A DNA stretch of 64,000 nt from Ramlibacter aquaticus (GTDB taxonomy: Bacteria > Pseudomonadota > Gammaproteobacteria > Burkholderiales > Burkholderiaceae_C), in assembly GCF_015159745.1 (NCBI RefSeq), contig NZ_JADDOJ010000002.1:1-64000 (forward strand), given 5' to 3'. The notes beneath the pieces were generated by a model. It was given only the letters and a program-made list of their open reading frames with translations, was not told the origin of the DNA and ran no database searches. Below, in pieces: positions 8,124 to 16,895 of the stretch. Each line of letters starts with the position of its first letter. The stretch's first letter is position 1. The position numbers and the translations under genes are program-made.

Positions 8124-8980
8124 GCGGTGATCCGTCCGAAGAGGCCGCGCGGGCGCACCGCCAGGATCACCACCATGGGCAGGAACAGGATCATGTAGGC
8201 CAGGTCGGGGAAGAGCACCTGCCCGAAGCTGTAGATGAAGCCGACCACGAAGCTGCCGACGAAGGCGCCCGCCAGGCTGCCCAGGCCGCCCAGGATCACG
8301 ACGACCAACGCGAGCGGCAGCATGTCGGCGTCCAGGCCGGGGTAGACCGAGAGGATGGGCGCGGCGATGACGCCGCCCAGGCCCGCGAGCGCCGTGCCCA
8401 GGCAGAACACGGTGGTGAAGATGCGCGTGGCCGGCACGCCGATGCCCTGCGCCATCTGGCGGTCGTCCACGCTGGCGCGGATCATCACGCCCAGCCGGGT
8501 CTTGTCCAGCAGCAGCCAGAGCGCGATCGCGATGAGGACGCTGATGCCCAGCACCGCGACGCGGTAGAGCGGAAAGGTCAGGCCGAACAGGTGGGCCGCG
8601 CCGGACAGCATGTCGGGCGAGGACACCGAGCGCGGATCCCCGCCCCAGATCCAGAGGCAGCCGTCGCCGATGACGAAGGCCACGCCCAGCGTGGCCAGCA
8701 CCTGCGACAACGCGTTGTTGCCCAGGCGGCGCAGGATCACGCGCTCGACCACCGCGCCCAGCAGGCCCACGGCCACGGCCGCGGCCAGCACCGCGGTGGC
8801 GAAGTTGCCGCCCCGGTCCAGCACCGTGTAGCCCACGTAGGCCCCAAGCATGAAGTAGGCCCCGTGCGAGAGGTTGGCCACCCGCATGAGGCCAAAGATC
8901 AGCGAGAAGCCGGCGGCCAGCGTGAACAGGACGCCACCCAGGGCGAGGCTGTTCAGGGCCTGGATCAACCAGAAATTCAT
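8120..8980 (-). CDS. livH: Liv-type ABC transporter permease LivH
   Basis: This is a 286-residue permease, partner of LivM. The N-terminal helix runs NSLALGGVLFTLAAGFSLIFG, and the motif MRVANLSHGAYFMLGAYVG is characteristic of LivH. The loop VMIRASVDDRQMAQGIGV is the family coupling helix that contacts the ATPases. The gene follows the binding-protein gene after 16 bp and has a standard length for the family. Confidence 0.95.
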   Translation of the reverse strand: MNFWLIQALNSLALGGVLFTLAAGFSLIFGLMRVANLSHGAYFMLGAYVGYTVLDRGGNFATAVLAAAVAVGLLGAVVERVILRRLGNNALSQVLATLGVAFVIGDGCLWIWGGDPRSVSSPDMLSGAAHLFGLTFPLYRVAVLGISVLIAIALWLLLDKTRLGVMIRASVDDRQMAQGIGVPATRIFTTVFCLGTALAGLGGVIAAPILSVYPGLDADMLPLALVVVILGGLGSLAGAFVGSFVVGFIYSFGQVLFPDLAYMILFLPMVVILAVRPRGLFGRITA

Positions 8981-8996
8981 GGCGTGGCGGGGCCGC

Positions 8997-10238
8997 TCAC
9001 TTCTCGAGGTTGTTGGCCGGCGGGTAGTCGCGCGAGTAGACCGGCGCGGCCAGGAAGTCCTTGGTCGGGTACGTCCAGAACTGGGTCACCGCCGGGTAGG
9101 TCTTGATCACCTTGTTGACCAGCTTGCCGTTCTCGCGCTCGACCTTGCGGATCGTGATGTCCATGATCGGGTTGCCCAGCGCATCCAGACTCAGGTCGCC
9201 GCGCGGGTCGTCGGCCAGGTGCACCTTGCGCAGCGCCGCCATGAAGGCCTGCTTGTCCTCGATCTTGCCCTTCACGTCCTTGAGCGCCTGCTCCAGCATC
9301 AGGCCTGCGCCGTAGGCACCCATGGAGTAGTAGCCGGGGTCCTCGCCGTAGGCCGTGTTCATGGCGGCGACGAACTTCTTGTTCGCCGGCGCGGTGGTGG
9401 TGGCGGTGTACCAGCCGGAGGAGATCACGCCCACGGCCTCGTCGCCCATCTGCTTGAGGATGCCCTCGTCCACCGTGGTCATGGAAGCGATCACCGGGAT
9501 CTTGCCCTGCAGGCCGTACTCCTTGTACTGCTTCAGGAACTTGATGCCGTTGCCGCCGGCAAAGGCGGCGTAGACCGCGTCCACGTTGGGCTTGATCTGG
9601 CCGATGTAGGAGCCGTAGTCGGCCACGTTCAGCGGCGACCAGAGCTTCTGCACCACCTTGCCGCCGTTCTCCTCGAAGGTGCGCTGGAAGCCGGCGACCG
9701 TCTCGTGGCCGAAGGCGAAGTCGTCGCCGATGACGGCCACGCGCTTGTACTTCAGGGTCTTGGCGGCGTACTCGCCCATCGCGTGGCTGGACTGGGCGGA
9801 GGTGCCCACCGCGCGCACGAACCAGGGGTTGGGCTTGCGCTGGGTCAGGTCCTCGGCGGCGGCCGAGGGCGAGATGGTGGGCATCTCGCTCTTGCGGATG
9901 TAGTCGTCGATGGCCAGCGCCTCGAAGGCCGCGAGCGGGCCGATGATGACGTTGACCTTGTCCTTCTCCACCAGCTCCTGCGCCTTGCTCTTGGTGACCG
10001 CCGGCTGGCCGGCCGTGTCGGCCACGATCAGCTCGACCTTGCGCCCGGCCAGCGTGTCGTTGCGTTCCTTGAGGAACAGGCGCAGCGCGTTCTCCATCTG
10101 CTTGCCGCCGGCGGCCAGCGCGCCGGAGCGCACGGTGAGGAAGCCGATGCGGATCGGGTCGGCGGCATGGGCGGCGAAGCCGAAGCCGGCCAGGACGGTG
10201 AAGACGGCAAGAGCGCGGCGGGTGGGCTGGAACGGCAT
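8997..10238 (-). CDS. livK: ABC transporter periplasmic substrate-binding protein (LivK-like)
   Basis: This is a 413-residue periplasmic binding protein (Peripla_BP_6 type). A Sec signal peptide ends at AAHA|ADP around residue 25. The mature N-terminus IRIGFLTVRSGALAAGGKQM is typical of binding proteins for aromatic or amide substrates rather than classical leucine-binding proteins. It is the first gene of the operon livK-H-M-G-F-hydrolase. A close paralogue sits at 13550-14782 (shared LTVRSG, EALAIDDYI, WSPLNVADYG, VDEG), so the locus has two receptors for one permease. Its 5' end faces the GntR gene, and the intergenic region carries a candidate operator. Confidence 0.93.
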   Translation of the reverse strand: MPFQPTRRALAVFTVLAGFGFAAHAADPIRIGFLTVRSGALAAGGKQMENALRLFLKERNDTLAGRKVELIVADTAGQPAVTKSKAQELVEKDKVNVIIGPLAAFEALAIDDYIRKSEMPTISPSAAAEDLTQRKPNPWFVRAVGTSAQSSHAMGEYAAKTLKYKRVAVIGDDFAFGHETVAGFQRTFEENGGKVVQKLWSPLNVADYGSYIGQIKPNVDAVYAAFAGGNGIKFLKQYKEYGLQGKIPVIASMTTVDEGILKQMGDEAVGVISSGWYTATTTAPANKKFVAAMNTAYGEDPGYYSMGAYGAGLMLEQALKDVKGKIEDKQAFMAALRKVHLADDPRGDLSLDALGNPIMDITIRKVERENGKLVNKVIKTYPAVTQFWTYPTKDFLAAPVYSRDYPPANNLEK

Positions 10239-10293
10239 GGCGGGGTGTCTCCTGGTGTGCCGGCGGCTCGCCGACTTTGTGGTTCATGATATT

Positions 10294-10376
10294 TCACGAA
10301 AGAAGAAAAGGTCAACGGAATAGAGGCCTGCCGAGGCGCTCTCCGAGGGAAAACACGGAGAAGCCGCATTTCGTGA
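10294..10376. promoter_or_regulatory. Candidate GntR operator: inverted TCACGAAA / TTTCGTGA pair
   Basis: In the divergent region between livK and the GntR gene, TCACGAAA (10294-10301) and its exact reverse complement TTTCGTGA (10369-10376) lie 67 bp apart. Two matching half-sites around divergent promoters fit looping autoregulation by the adjacent FadR-type GntR protein. The assignment to this regulator is inference. Confidence 0.35.
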
Positions 10377-10423
10377 TCAATCAGCAGGTGCATTTTTTGA
10401 ACCCTGTGATATCTTTGGAGTCC

Positions 10424-11104
10424 ATGAGCGTCCCCGATTCCCAGCTGGTGTCTACCGGCACGCGCCTGCTGCGCGAGACGGTGTACGAGCAGCTGCGGGC
10501 CGACGTCATCAGCTGCCGGCTGGCGCCGGGCACCGAGATCCGCGAGGGCGAGCTCGCCGCCCGCTTCGAGGTCAGCAAGTCGCCGGTGCGCGACGCGCTG
10601 ATGCGACTCGAATCCGAAGGCCTGGTGATCACCGTGCCGCGCCAGGGCTACCGCGTCGCACCCGTGTCGCTGACCGACGTGCTGGACATGTTCCACCTGC
10701 GCGCCGCGCTGGAGCGGGCCTGCGTGGAGCGCATCGTCCGCCACGCCACCGACGAGCAGCTGCAGCGCCTGGACGAATTCCGCCGCTACGACGCCGCGGC
10801 CTGGCCGGGCGGCTTCGTCGCCTTCAACCGCGCCTTCCACCGCCGTCTCGCCGAGCTGGGCGGCAATGCCCGCATGCGCGACCAGCTCAACGACCTGATC
10901 GACCAGATGGAGCGTGCCGTGCAGGTGAGCGTGGCCAACGTGCGTGCCGGCGACCCGCAGGTCCTGGTGAACGAGCACGCCGAGGTCATCGACGCGCTGC
11001 AGGCGCGCGCGCTGAAGAAAGCCCAGCGCCTGGCCGAGCAGCACATCACCGCCGCCGGCCGCCGCGTCAGCGATTCCATTTCCCGCAGCCTCATCGCAGG
11101 CTGA
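10424..11104 (+). CDS. GntR-family transcriptional regulator, FadR (FCD) subfamily
   Basis: This is a 226-residue regulator with an N-terminal winged helix (about 10-75; TVYEQLRADVISCRLAPGTEI, ELAARFEVSKSPVRDALMRL) and a C-terminal all-helical FCD ligand domain. The FCD metal/ligand residues appear in the expected places (FNRAFHRRL and NEHAEVIDAL). ATG 10424 gives the family-typical N-terminus; GGAG lies just upstream with tight spacing. It is divergent from the liv operon and 25 bp upstream of the aldehyde dehydrogenase, so it probably controls both sides in response to an organic acid effector. Confidence 0.9.
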   Translation: MSVPDSQLVSTGTRLLRETVYEQLRADVISCRLAPGTEIREGELAARFEVSKSPVRDALMRLESEGLVITVPRQGYRVAPVSLTDVLDMFHLRAALERACVERIVRHATDEQLQRLDEFRRYDAAAWPGGFVAFNRAFHRRLAELGGNARMRDQLNDLIDQMERAVQVSVANVRAGDPQVLVNEHAEVIDALQARALKKAQRLAEQHITAAGRRVSDSISRSLIAG

Positions 11105-11129
11105 CCCATTTCCACCTGAAGGATTCACC

Positions 11130-12650
11130 ATGAGCAATGCGAAGCACGCGCCGACCGTGCACGGCCTCTTCATCGACGGCCGCGAAGTGCCGGCCGAGAC
11201 CCCCGAGCTGCTGGACGTGATCAACCCCGCCACCGGCGAGCTGCTGGCGCAGATCAGCCAGGCCAGCGACGCGGACGTGGACCGCGCGGTGCGCAGCTCG
11301 CATGCCGCCTTCGAGAGCGCGGAGTGGGCCGGCATGTCCAACCGCACGCGCGCCAAGCTGATCAACAAGCTGGCCGACGTGTTCGAGGCCCACCTGGACG
11401 AGATGTACCAGCTGGAGACCGCCAACAACGGCCGCTCGCTGAACGAGACCCGCGCCCAGATCTCGCGCCTGCCCGACTTCTTCCGCTACAACGCGGGCCT
11501 GGCGATCGCCCGCCGCGACTCGGTCATCCCGGTCGACGGCAACTACCTGAACTACACGCTGCGCACGCCCATCGGCGTGGTCGGCAACTCGACCCCGTTC
11601 AACCACCCGCTGATGATCATGGTCAAGAGCCTGGCGCCGGTGCTGGCCTCGGGCTGCACCACGGTGGTCAAGCCCTCCGAGTACACGCCGCTGACCACGC
11701 TGCGCCTGGCGCAGCTCTTCGTCGAGGCGGGCCTGCCGCCCGGCTGCTTCAACGTGGTCACCGGCCTGGGGCCCACCACCGGCAAGGCGCTGGCCCAGCA
11801 CCCCATGCTGGCCAAGTGGGTGCTGACCGGCGGCACCGAGGCCGGCCGCATCACCGGCGCGCTGGCCGGCAACAACTTCGCCCACCAGACGCTGGAGCTG
11901 GGTGGCAAGACCCCGGTGCTGGTGTTCGACGATTTCGACGTCGAGCAGGCGGTGAACTACGCGGCCTTCGGCGCCTTCATCGGCGCCGGCCAGACCTGCA
12001 TCTGCGGCAGCCGCCAGATCGTGCACGAGCGCGTCTACGACGAGTTCGTGGAGCGCCTGGCCGACAAGGCCCGCACCATCCGCATCGGCAACCCCTCGGA
12101 CCCCTCGGTGCAGCTGGGCCCGGTGGTCTCGGCACGCCAGCAGCAGCGGGTGCTCAACTACGTGCGCATCGGGCTGGAGGAGGACAAGGCGCGCCTGGTG
12201 GCGGGCGGCAAGGTGCCGGCCGACCCGGCCCTGAAGAACGGCTTCTTCGTCGAGCCCACGGTGTTCGCCGACGTCACGCCGCGCATGCGCATCTTCCAGG
12301 AGGAGGTGTTCGGCCCCTTCGTGTCGGTGAGCAAGTTCAGCACCGAGGCCGAGGCCATCGCCATGGCCAACGATTCGCCCTTCGGCCTGGCCGGCGCGAT
12401 CCGCACCAAGGACGTGACGCGCGCCCACCGCGTGGCCGCGCGCCTGCGCTGCGGCATCGTCTGGATCAACGACCACCACCGGCTGGATCCGGCCTCGCCC
12501 TGGGGGGGCGTGAAGGACTCCGGCATCGGCCGCGAATGCGGTACCGAATCCTTCGACCAGCACTTCGAGACCAAGAGCGTGATGGTGCGCCTGGATGACG
12601 CGCCCTTCGACTGGTACAAGGACACCGCCAAGCAGTCGCGCCTGAACTGA
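11130..12650 (+). CDS. NAD(P)-dependent aldehyde dehydrogenase
   Basis: This 506-residue ALDH-superfamily enzyme oxidises an aldehyde to its acid. Key residues are visible: N158 in TPFNHP, K181 in VVKPSEYTP (cofactor binding), E256 in LELGGK (general base) and catalytic C290 in GQTCICGSR. AAGGA before ATG 11130 is a good ribosome site. It follows the GntR gene and precedes an alpha/beta hydrolase-like gene in the same direction. The substrate is not identifiable; the link to an ABC importer and hydrolases suggests a catabolic aldehyde, perhaps from an aromatic or ester compound. Confidence 0.93.
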   Translation: MSNAKHAPTVHGLFIDGREVPAETPELLDVINPATGELLAQISQASDADVDRAVRSSHAAFESAEWAGMSNRTRAKLINKLADVFEAHLDEMYQLETANNGRSLNETRAQISRLPDFFRYNAGLAIARRDSVIPVDGNYLNYTLRTPIGVVGNSTPFNHPLMIMVKSLAPVLASGCTTVVKPSEYTPLTTLRLAQLFVEAGLPPGCFNVVTGLGPTTGKALAQHPMLAKWVLTGGTEAGRITGALAGNNFAHQTLELGGKTPVLVFDDFDVEQAVNYAAFGAFIGAGQTCICGSRQIVHERVYDEFVERLADKARTIRIGNPSDPSVQLGPVVSARQQQRVLNYVRIGLEEDKARLVAGGKVPADPALKNGFFVEPTVFADVTPRMRIFQEEVFGPFVSVSKFSTEAEAIAMANDSPFGLAGAIRTKDVTRAHRVAARLRCGIVWINDHHRLDPASPWGGVKDSGIGRECGTESFDQHFETKSVMVRLDDAPFDWYKDTAKQSRLN

Positions 12651-12685
12651 GCGCCCACGACGACAACAACGAGACCCGGACCCGT

Positions 12686-13498
12686 ATGAACGCTTCCAAC
12701 GCCTCCCACCCCGAGTTCCAGAGCCGCACGGTCACCGTCGGCGGCAAGCGCCTGGCCGCCCGCGTGGGTGGCAGCGGCACGCCCATCGTGCTGTTCCATT
12801 CGCTGCTGGCCGATAGCAGCAGCTTCGACCGCATCCTGCCCGCGCTGGCCGCCACCCACCAGGTGGTGGTGCTGGAACTGCCCGGCTTCGGCCAGTCCGA
12901 GGCCGTGGGCGGCAAGCTGGAAGACATCGCCGACCACATCGCCGGCGGCATCGCGGCGATGGGCCTGCCCAAGCCCCTGCTGCTGGGCAACGGCTACGGC
13001 GGCTTCATCGCGCTGATGACGGCCATCCGCCACCCGCAGCTCGCCGCCCGTCTGGTGCTGGCCGACTGCGGCGCCTGCTTCTCCGAGCCGGGTCGCGCGG
13101 CCTTCCGCGGCATGTCCGCGAATGCGCGCGAGAAGGGCCTGGGCGCGATCGCCGACGTCGCCATGCGGCGCCTGTTCGCGCCCGAGTTCCAGCAGCAGAA
13201 CCCCGACCTGGTCGCGGCCCGCAAGGAGCGCTTTCTGGCCGTGGACCCGGCCACCTTCCACGGCGCCTGCGAGGCGCTGGCCACGCTGGACGTGCGCGAC
13301 AAGCTGGCCGGCGTGAAGACGCCGGCCCTGGTGCTGGTGGGCGAACAGGACGAGGCCACGCCCCCGCCCATGTCGAAGGAACTCGCGGCGGGCCTGCCCG
13401 ACGCACGCCTGGAGATCCTCACCGGTTGCGCCCACGTGCCGCAGCTGCAGGCGCCCGGCCAGTTCATGGACGCCATCAGCGGCTTCATCGCCGGCTGA
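12686..13498 (+). CDS. Alpha/beta hydrolase-fold protein lacking the nucleophile serine
   Basis: This 270-residue alpha/beta hydrolase-fold protein has an HGxx-like region FHSLLADSSSFDR. The nucleophile elbow reads GNGYGG at 101-106, so the usual GxSxGG serine is replaced by G103. The acid (D222 in VGEQDEATPP) and histidine (H250 in TGCAHVPQLQ) are kept. It is 35 bp downstream of the aldehyde dehydrogenase and should share its transcript. It may bind rather than cleave a ligand, use another mechanism as cofactor-independent dioxygenases and some lyases of this fold do, or be inactive. Confidence 0.85.
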   Translation: MNASNASHPEFQSRTVTVGGKRLAARVGGSGTPIVLFHSLLADSSSFDRILPALAATHQVVVLELPGFGQSEAVGGKLEDIADHIAGGIAAMGLPKPLLLGNGYGGFIALMTAIRHPQLAARLVLADCGACFSEPGRAAFRGMSANAREKGLGAIADVAMRRLFAPEFQQQNPDLVAARKERFLAVDPATFHGACEALATLDVRDKLAGVKTPALVLVGEQDEATPPPMSKELAAGLPDARLEILTGCAHVPQLQAPGQFMDAISGFIAG

Positions 13499-13505
13499 GC
13501 CGGCG

Positions 13506-13530
13506 ACCGGCGACGGTCGACGTCGCCGGT
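13506..13530. terminator. Palindromic hairpin between convergent genes
   Basis: A perfect 9-bp stem, ACCGGCGAC (13506-13514) and GTCGCCGGT (13522-13530), with a 7-nt loop lies between the stops of the hydrolase (13498) and the second binding-protein gene (13550). No T-run follows on either strand, so it may be a bidirectional pause/terminator or an mRNA 3'-end stabiliser. Confidence 0.5.
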
Positions 13531-13549
13531 CCTCAGCCGGCGCTGAAGC

Positions 13550-14782
13550 TCATTCCAGGTTCTTGGCCGGCGTCTCGCGCGAGTAGGGCGGCATGGCCAG
13601 GAAGGCCTTGGGGTCGTAGGTCCAGAACTGGCTGACGTTGGGCACCGTCTGCAGGATGGTGTTCACCAGCTGCCCGTCCTTGCGCTCCACCTTGCGGATA
13701 TAGATGTTCAGCACCGGCTTGGCGTACTCGTCGAGGTGGATGGGGCCCATGGGGCCACTGGTCAGCTTGACCTCGTGCAGCGCCTTGACGAAGGCGGGCT
13801 TGTCCTCGGCGCGGCCCTTGACGGCGTTCAGCGCCGCCTCCAGGAACAGGCCGGCCGTGTAAGTGCCCGCGGTGTAGAAGCCGGGCGTGACCTTGTAGTC
13901 GGCCTGGATCGCCTTCACGAAGCGCTGGTTGTCCGGCGTCGGGATGGTGGCCGAGTACCAGCTGGCGGAATAGGTGCCGATCGCCTCGTCGCCCATGGCG
14001 CGCAGCACGCCCTCGTCCACCGTGGTCGGGTTGCCCAGCACGGTCTGCTTGAGCTGGTATTCCTTGCCCTGCTTGAGGAACTTCACGCCGTTGGTGCCCG
14101 CAAAGCCGGCGTACACGCCGTCCACCGTGGGCTTGATCTGGGCGATGAAGGTGCCGTAGTCGGCGACGTTCAGCGGCGACCACAGGCGCTGCACGATCTT
14201 GCCGCCGCCGTCCTCGAAGGTCTTGAGGAAGCCGGCCGCGCCCTCGTGGCCGTAGGCGAAGTCGTCCGCCACGATGGCGACGCGCTTGAGGCCCAGCTTC
14301 TTCGCCGCGTATTCGCCCAGCACGTGCGTGGGCTGCGCCGCCGTGCCCACGGCGTGGATGACGTAGTCGTTCTTCTTCTGCTGCGCCAGGTCGTTCTGGG
14401 CGGCCGAGGTCGGCGTGATCAGCGGCACCTGCGCGCGCTGGATGTAGTCGTCGATCGCCAGCGCCTCGAAGGTGGCGAGCGGGCCGATGATCACCTGCAC
14501 CTTGTCCTTCTCGACCAGCTCCTGCGTCTTGGCCTTGGCGCCCGCCGGGTTGCCGCCCGTGTCGGCGATCACCAGTTCGACCTTGCGGCCGGCCAGCATC
14601 TGGTTGTGCTCCTTCAGGAACAGCTGGATGCCCTCCTCCATCTGCCGGCCGCCCGCGGCGAGCGGCCCGGAACGCACGGTGAGGAAGCCGATGCGCAGCG
14701 GCTCGCCTTGTGCGGCGGCGGTGAGCGGAAGCAGGGCCGCGGAGAGTGCGGCCATCGCGAACAGGAAGGATGAACGTTGCAT
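13550..14782 (-). CDS. Second ABC transporter substrate-binding protein, paralogue of LivK
   Basis: This 410-residue periplasmic binding protein is a clear paralogue of the product of 8997-10238, with matching blocks such as RIGFLTVRSG, EALAIDDYIQR, WSPLNVADYG and TTVDEGVLRAMGDEA. A Sec signal peptide ends near LTAAAQG. The gene stands alone, without permease or ATPase genes, and is transcribed towards the hydrolase. It probably feeds the LivHMGF permease with a related ligand. Divergence in the ligand-proximal block (SAAQNDLAQQKK versus SAAAEDLTQRKP) suggests altered specificity. Confidence 0.92.
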   Translation of the reverse strand: MQRSSFLFAMAALSAALLPLTAAAQGEPLRIGFLTVRSGPLAAGGRQMEEGIQLFLKEHNQMLAGRKVELVIADTGGNPAGAKAKTQELVEKDKVQVIIGPLATFEALAIDDYIQRAQVPLITPTSAAQNDLAQQKKNDYVIHAVGTAAQPTHVLGEYAAKKLGLKRVAIVADDFAYGHEGAAGFLKTFEDGGGKIVQRLWSPLNVADYGTFIAQIKPTVDGVYAGFAGTNGVKFLKQGKEYQLKQTVLGNPTTVDEGVLRAMGDEAIGTYSASWYSATIPTPDNQRFVKAIQADYKVTPGFYTAGTYTAGLFLEAALNAVKGRAEDKPAFVKALHEVKLTSGPMGPIHLDEYAKPVLNIYIRKVERKDGQLVNTILQTVPNVSQFWTYDPKAFLAMPPYSRETPAKNLE

Positions 14783-14999
14783 GGGGCGGTGCCTCTGTTG
14801 AACTGGCCGAGAGGTTAGGCCAATCAGCCCGCGCTGCAGGCGGGGAAAACCACGAGTCGCATGGGCGTGCGGGAGGGGCCCCAGGGCACCACTCCATCAA
14901 GGAGGTCTTACAGCGCGGCAGCCTGCCAGCTGACTTCACCGCTGAGGCCGAGTGTTAGCTTAGGGGAACAAGTGGCCGTCAGCCTCAACCCGGGGCAAA

Positions 15000-15019
15000 G
15001 CGACCGCTTCAACGGTCGC
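15000..15019 (+). other. Stem-loop immediately upstream of the iron-oxidase start codon
   Basis: GCGACCG (15000-15006) and CGGTCGC (15013-15019) form a perfect 7-bp stem with a 6-nt loop, ending two bases before ATG 15022. There is no Shine-Dalgarno in the leader. The hairpin covers the ribosome-binding zone of the first gene of the five-gene operon, so it could limit or regulate translation. Confidence 0.4.
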
Positions 15020-15021
15020 CC

Positions 15022-15930
15022 ATGGAACCCTCGCATCACCCGAACCCGACGTCCTTCCACCGCGCGCTGGCGGGCTTCAATGCGCAGCGCCTGCTCCCGC
15101 GCCTGCCAGACGACGGCTGGCGCGAGGACCTTGAACAGGAGCTCGCGATGCGCTGCCGCGAGGGCGAGTTCATCGAGGCGCTGCGTACGCAGGTGGCGCC
15201 GCAGATGCCAGCACACGGCCTGTCCCCGGACGCTTTCATGCGCTGGTTCGAAGCCCTGGCGGAGACCGGGCCGGGGCAGCACCATCCGCTGTTCCGCTGG
15301 CTGGCCGAGGACGCGGACGCGCAGGACATCCGCTGGTTCCTGCGGCAGGAGGCCGCCGGGGAGGCGGGCTTCGAGGATCTTCTCGCCTACACGCAGGTGC
15401 GTCTTCCCCAGCAGCCCAAGCTGGAGTGCGCCCGCAATTTCTGGGACGAGATGGGCCACGGCAAGGGCGCGGCCATGCACGGCCACCTGCTCGAGCGGAT
15501 GGTGAACGAGCTCGGCCTGAAGCCGGACATCGGCGAGACGGTGAGCGAATCGCTGGCCTTGTCGAATGCCATGGTGGCGATGGCGACGAGCCGCCGGTAT
15601 GCGTTCCATGCCATCGGCGCGCTGGGGGTGATCGAGCTCACGGCGCCGGGCCGTGTGCGCCGGGTCGCGGACGGCATGCGCCGCACCGGATTCGAGGCGC
15701 GCCATCGCGCCTATTTCGAACTGCACGCCGCGCTCGACGTGTCCCACGCACGCGCCTGGTTGCGCGAGGTGATCCGGCCCCTCGCGGAGCGCGATGCCGC
15801 CTGCGCCCGCGCGATGGCCGAAGGCGCCTTGATCCGCCTCACCTGCGGCGCGCGCTGCTTCGACCGGTACGCCCGCGAGCTGGGCATCCGCCAGGCCGAT
15901 GCGGCATCCTCGGGCCTTGCAGCGTCCTGA
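15022..15930 (+). CDS. Iron-containing redox enzyme, haem-oxygenase-like diiron oxidase (HDO) fold
   Basis: This 302-residue all-helical protein resembles the iron-containing redox enzyme family (PF14518), whose haem-oxygenase-like fold holds a non-haem di-iron site. Plausible ligands appear in family order: E110/E117, an ExxH motif E143-H146, E205, and H235-x3-D239-x2-H242. Family members catalyse O2-dependent chemistry on amino acids and lipids: N-oxygenation (SznF), C-C cleavage (BesC, UndA) and nitrile formation (AetD). It begins a five-gene operon and overlaps the methyltransferase start by one base (TGATG). Linkage to ATP-grasp and N-acyltransferase genes points to oxidative tailoring of an amino-acid-derived metabolite. 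Confidence 0.8.
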   Translation: MEPSHHPNPTSFHRALAGFNAQRLLPRLPDDGWREDLEQELAMRCREGEFIEALRTQVAPQMPAHGLSPDAFMRWFEALAETGPGQHHPLFRWLAEDADAQDIRWFLRQEAAGEAGFEDLLAYTQVRLPQQPKLECARNFWDEMGHGKGAAMHGHLLERMVNELGLKPDIGETVSESLALSNAMVAMATSRRYAFHAIGALGVIELTAPGRVRRVADGMRRTGFEARHRAYFELHAALDVSHARAWLREVIRPLAERDAACARAMAEGALIRLTCGARCFDRYARELGIRQADAASSGLAAS

Positions 15931-16895
15931 TGGCCGAAGACCTCAGCAGCGCGTGGCATGCAGCGATGGCGGGGCTGCTGCGCCTGCTGCGTGCCGAAGG
16001 CTACCGGTTCATCACCCCCACGCCGCTCACGCACTCGCGCGTGCTCGCGCGGCCTCGCGGGCGGCCTGACGCGCTCAAGGACGCCTTCGGGTGGAGCCGG
16101 CCGTTCACGGCGGGCGACCTGCCGCACCGGCTGCTCGCCTGCCTGGAAGCCGCCGCGATGCTCGACCGGGACGGTGACCGGCTGCGCAGCCGGGTGCGGG
16201 TGTCCTCTGTGGATGACGACCTGTTCCTGCATTCGGCCTACCCGACGTCCGAAGCGGACGCCGTGTTCTTCGGCCCGGACACCTATCGCTTTTGCCGCTT
16301 CATCCGGGAAGCCATCGAGGAGATGGCGGCACCGCCCGTGCGCATCCTCGACGTGGGGTGCGGCACGGGGGCCGGGGCGGTCGCTGCTGCGCGGGCCCTT
16401 CGAGGGCGCCGCCTCAGCCCGCAATGGGTGCTGAGCGACATCAATCCGCGGGCGCTTCGGTTCGCCGCCTGCAACCTCGATGCGGCGTCCGTCCCCGCGA
16501 ATCTCGCCCTCGGTGACGGGCTGCAGGCGGTGGCAGGCGATTTCGACCTCATCGTGGCCAACCCGCCCTACATGGCCGACGCGCAGCACCGCCAGTACCG
16601 CGATGGTGGCGAGGGCCACGGCCGTGCGCTGAGTGTCCGCCTTGCCCGCGAGGCCTTGCCACGCCTGGCGCCGGGCGGCCGCCTCGCCCTCTACACGGGC
16701 GTCGCCATGGTGGACGGCGTCGATCCGTTCATCGCGGAACTCCTGCAGGACCTGGAATCCGGCCCCTACGCCTGGCGCTACGAGGAGATCGACCCGGATG
16801 TGTTCGGCGAAGAGCTCGAATCCGAGGCCTACCAGGACGTCGACAGGATCGCGGCCGTGGGACTCGTCGCCACCCGGACCGGGGGAGCCCGCTGA
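15930..16895 (+). CDS. Class I SAM-dependent methyltransferase with NPPY motif
   Basis: This 321-residue enzyme has a Rossmann methyltransferase core: motif I ILDVGCGTGAG (about 139-149), acidic loop SDINPRAL (169-176) and catalytic-type NPPY at 211-214. NPPY is typical of N-methyltransferases acting on planar nitrogens (PrmC/HemK, N6-adenine, 16S rRNA enzymes). The N-terminal 130 residues form a separate helical substrate domain. ATG 15930 overlaps the previous stop and fixes the start. In a biosynthetic operon it may methylate a small molecule nitrogen or a carrier rather than release factors. Confidence 0.85.
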   Translation: MAEDLSSAWHAAMAGLLRLLRAEGYRFITPTPLTHSRVLARPRGRPDALKDAFGWSRPFTAGDLPHRLLACLEAAAMLDRDGDRLRSRVRVSSVDDDLFLHSAYPTSEADAVFFGPDTYRFCRFIREAIEEMAAPPVRILDVGCGTGAGAVAAARALRGRRLSPQWVLSDINPRALRFAACNLDAASVPANLALGDGLQAVAGDFDLIVANPPYMADAQHRQYRDGGEGHGRALSVRLAREALPRLAPGGRLALYTGVAMVDGVDPFIAELLQDLESGPYAWRYEEIDPDVFGEELESEAYQDVDRIAAVGLVATRTGGAR

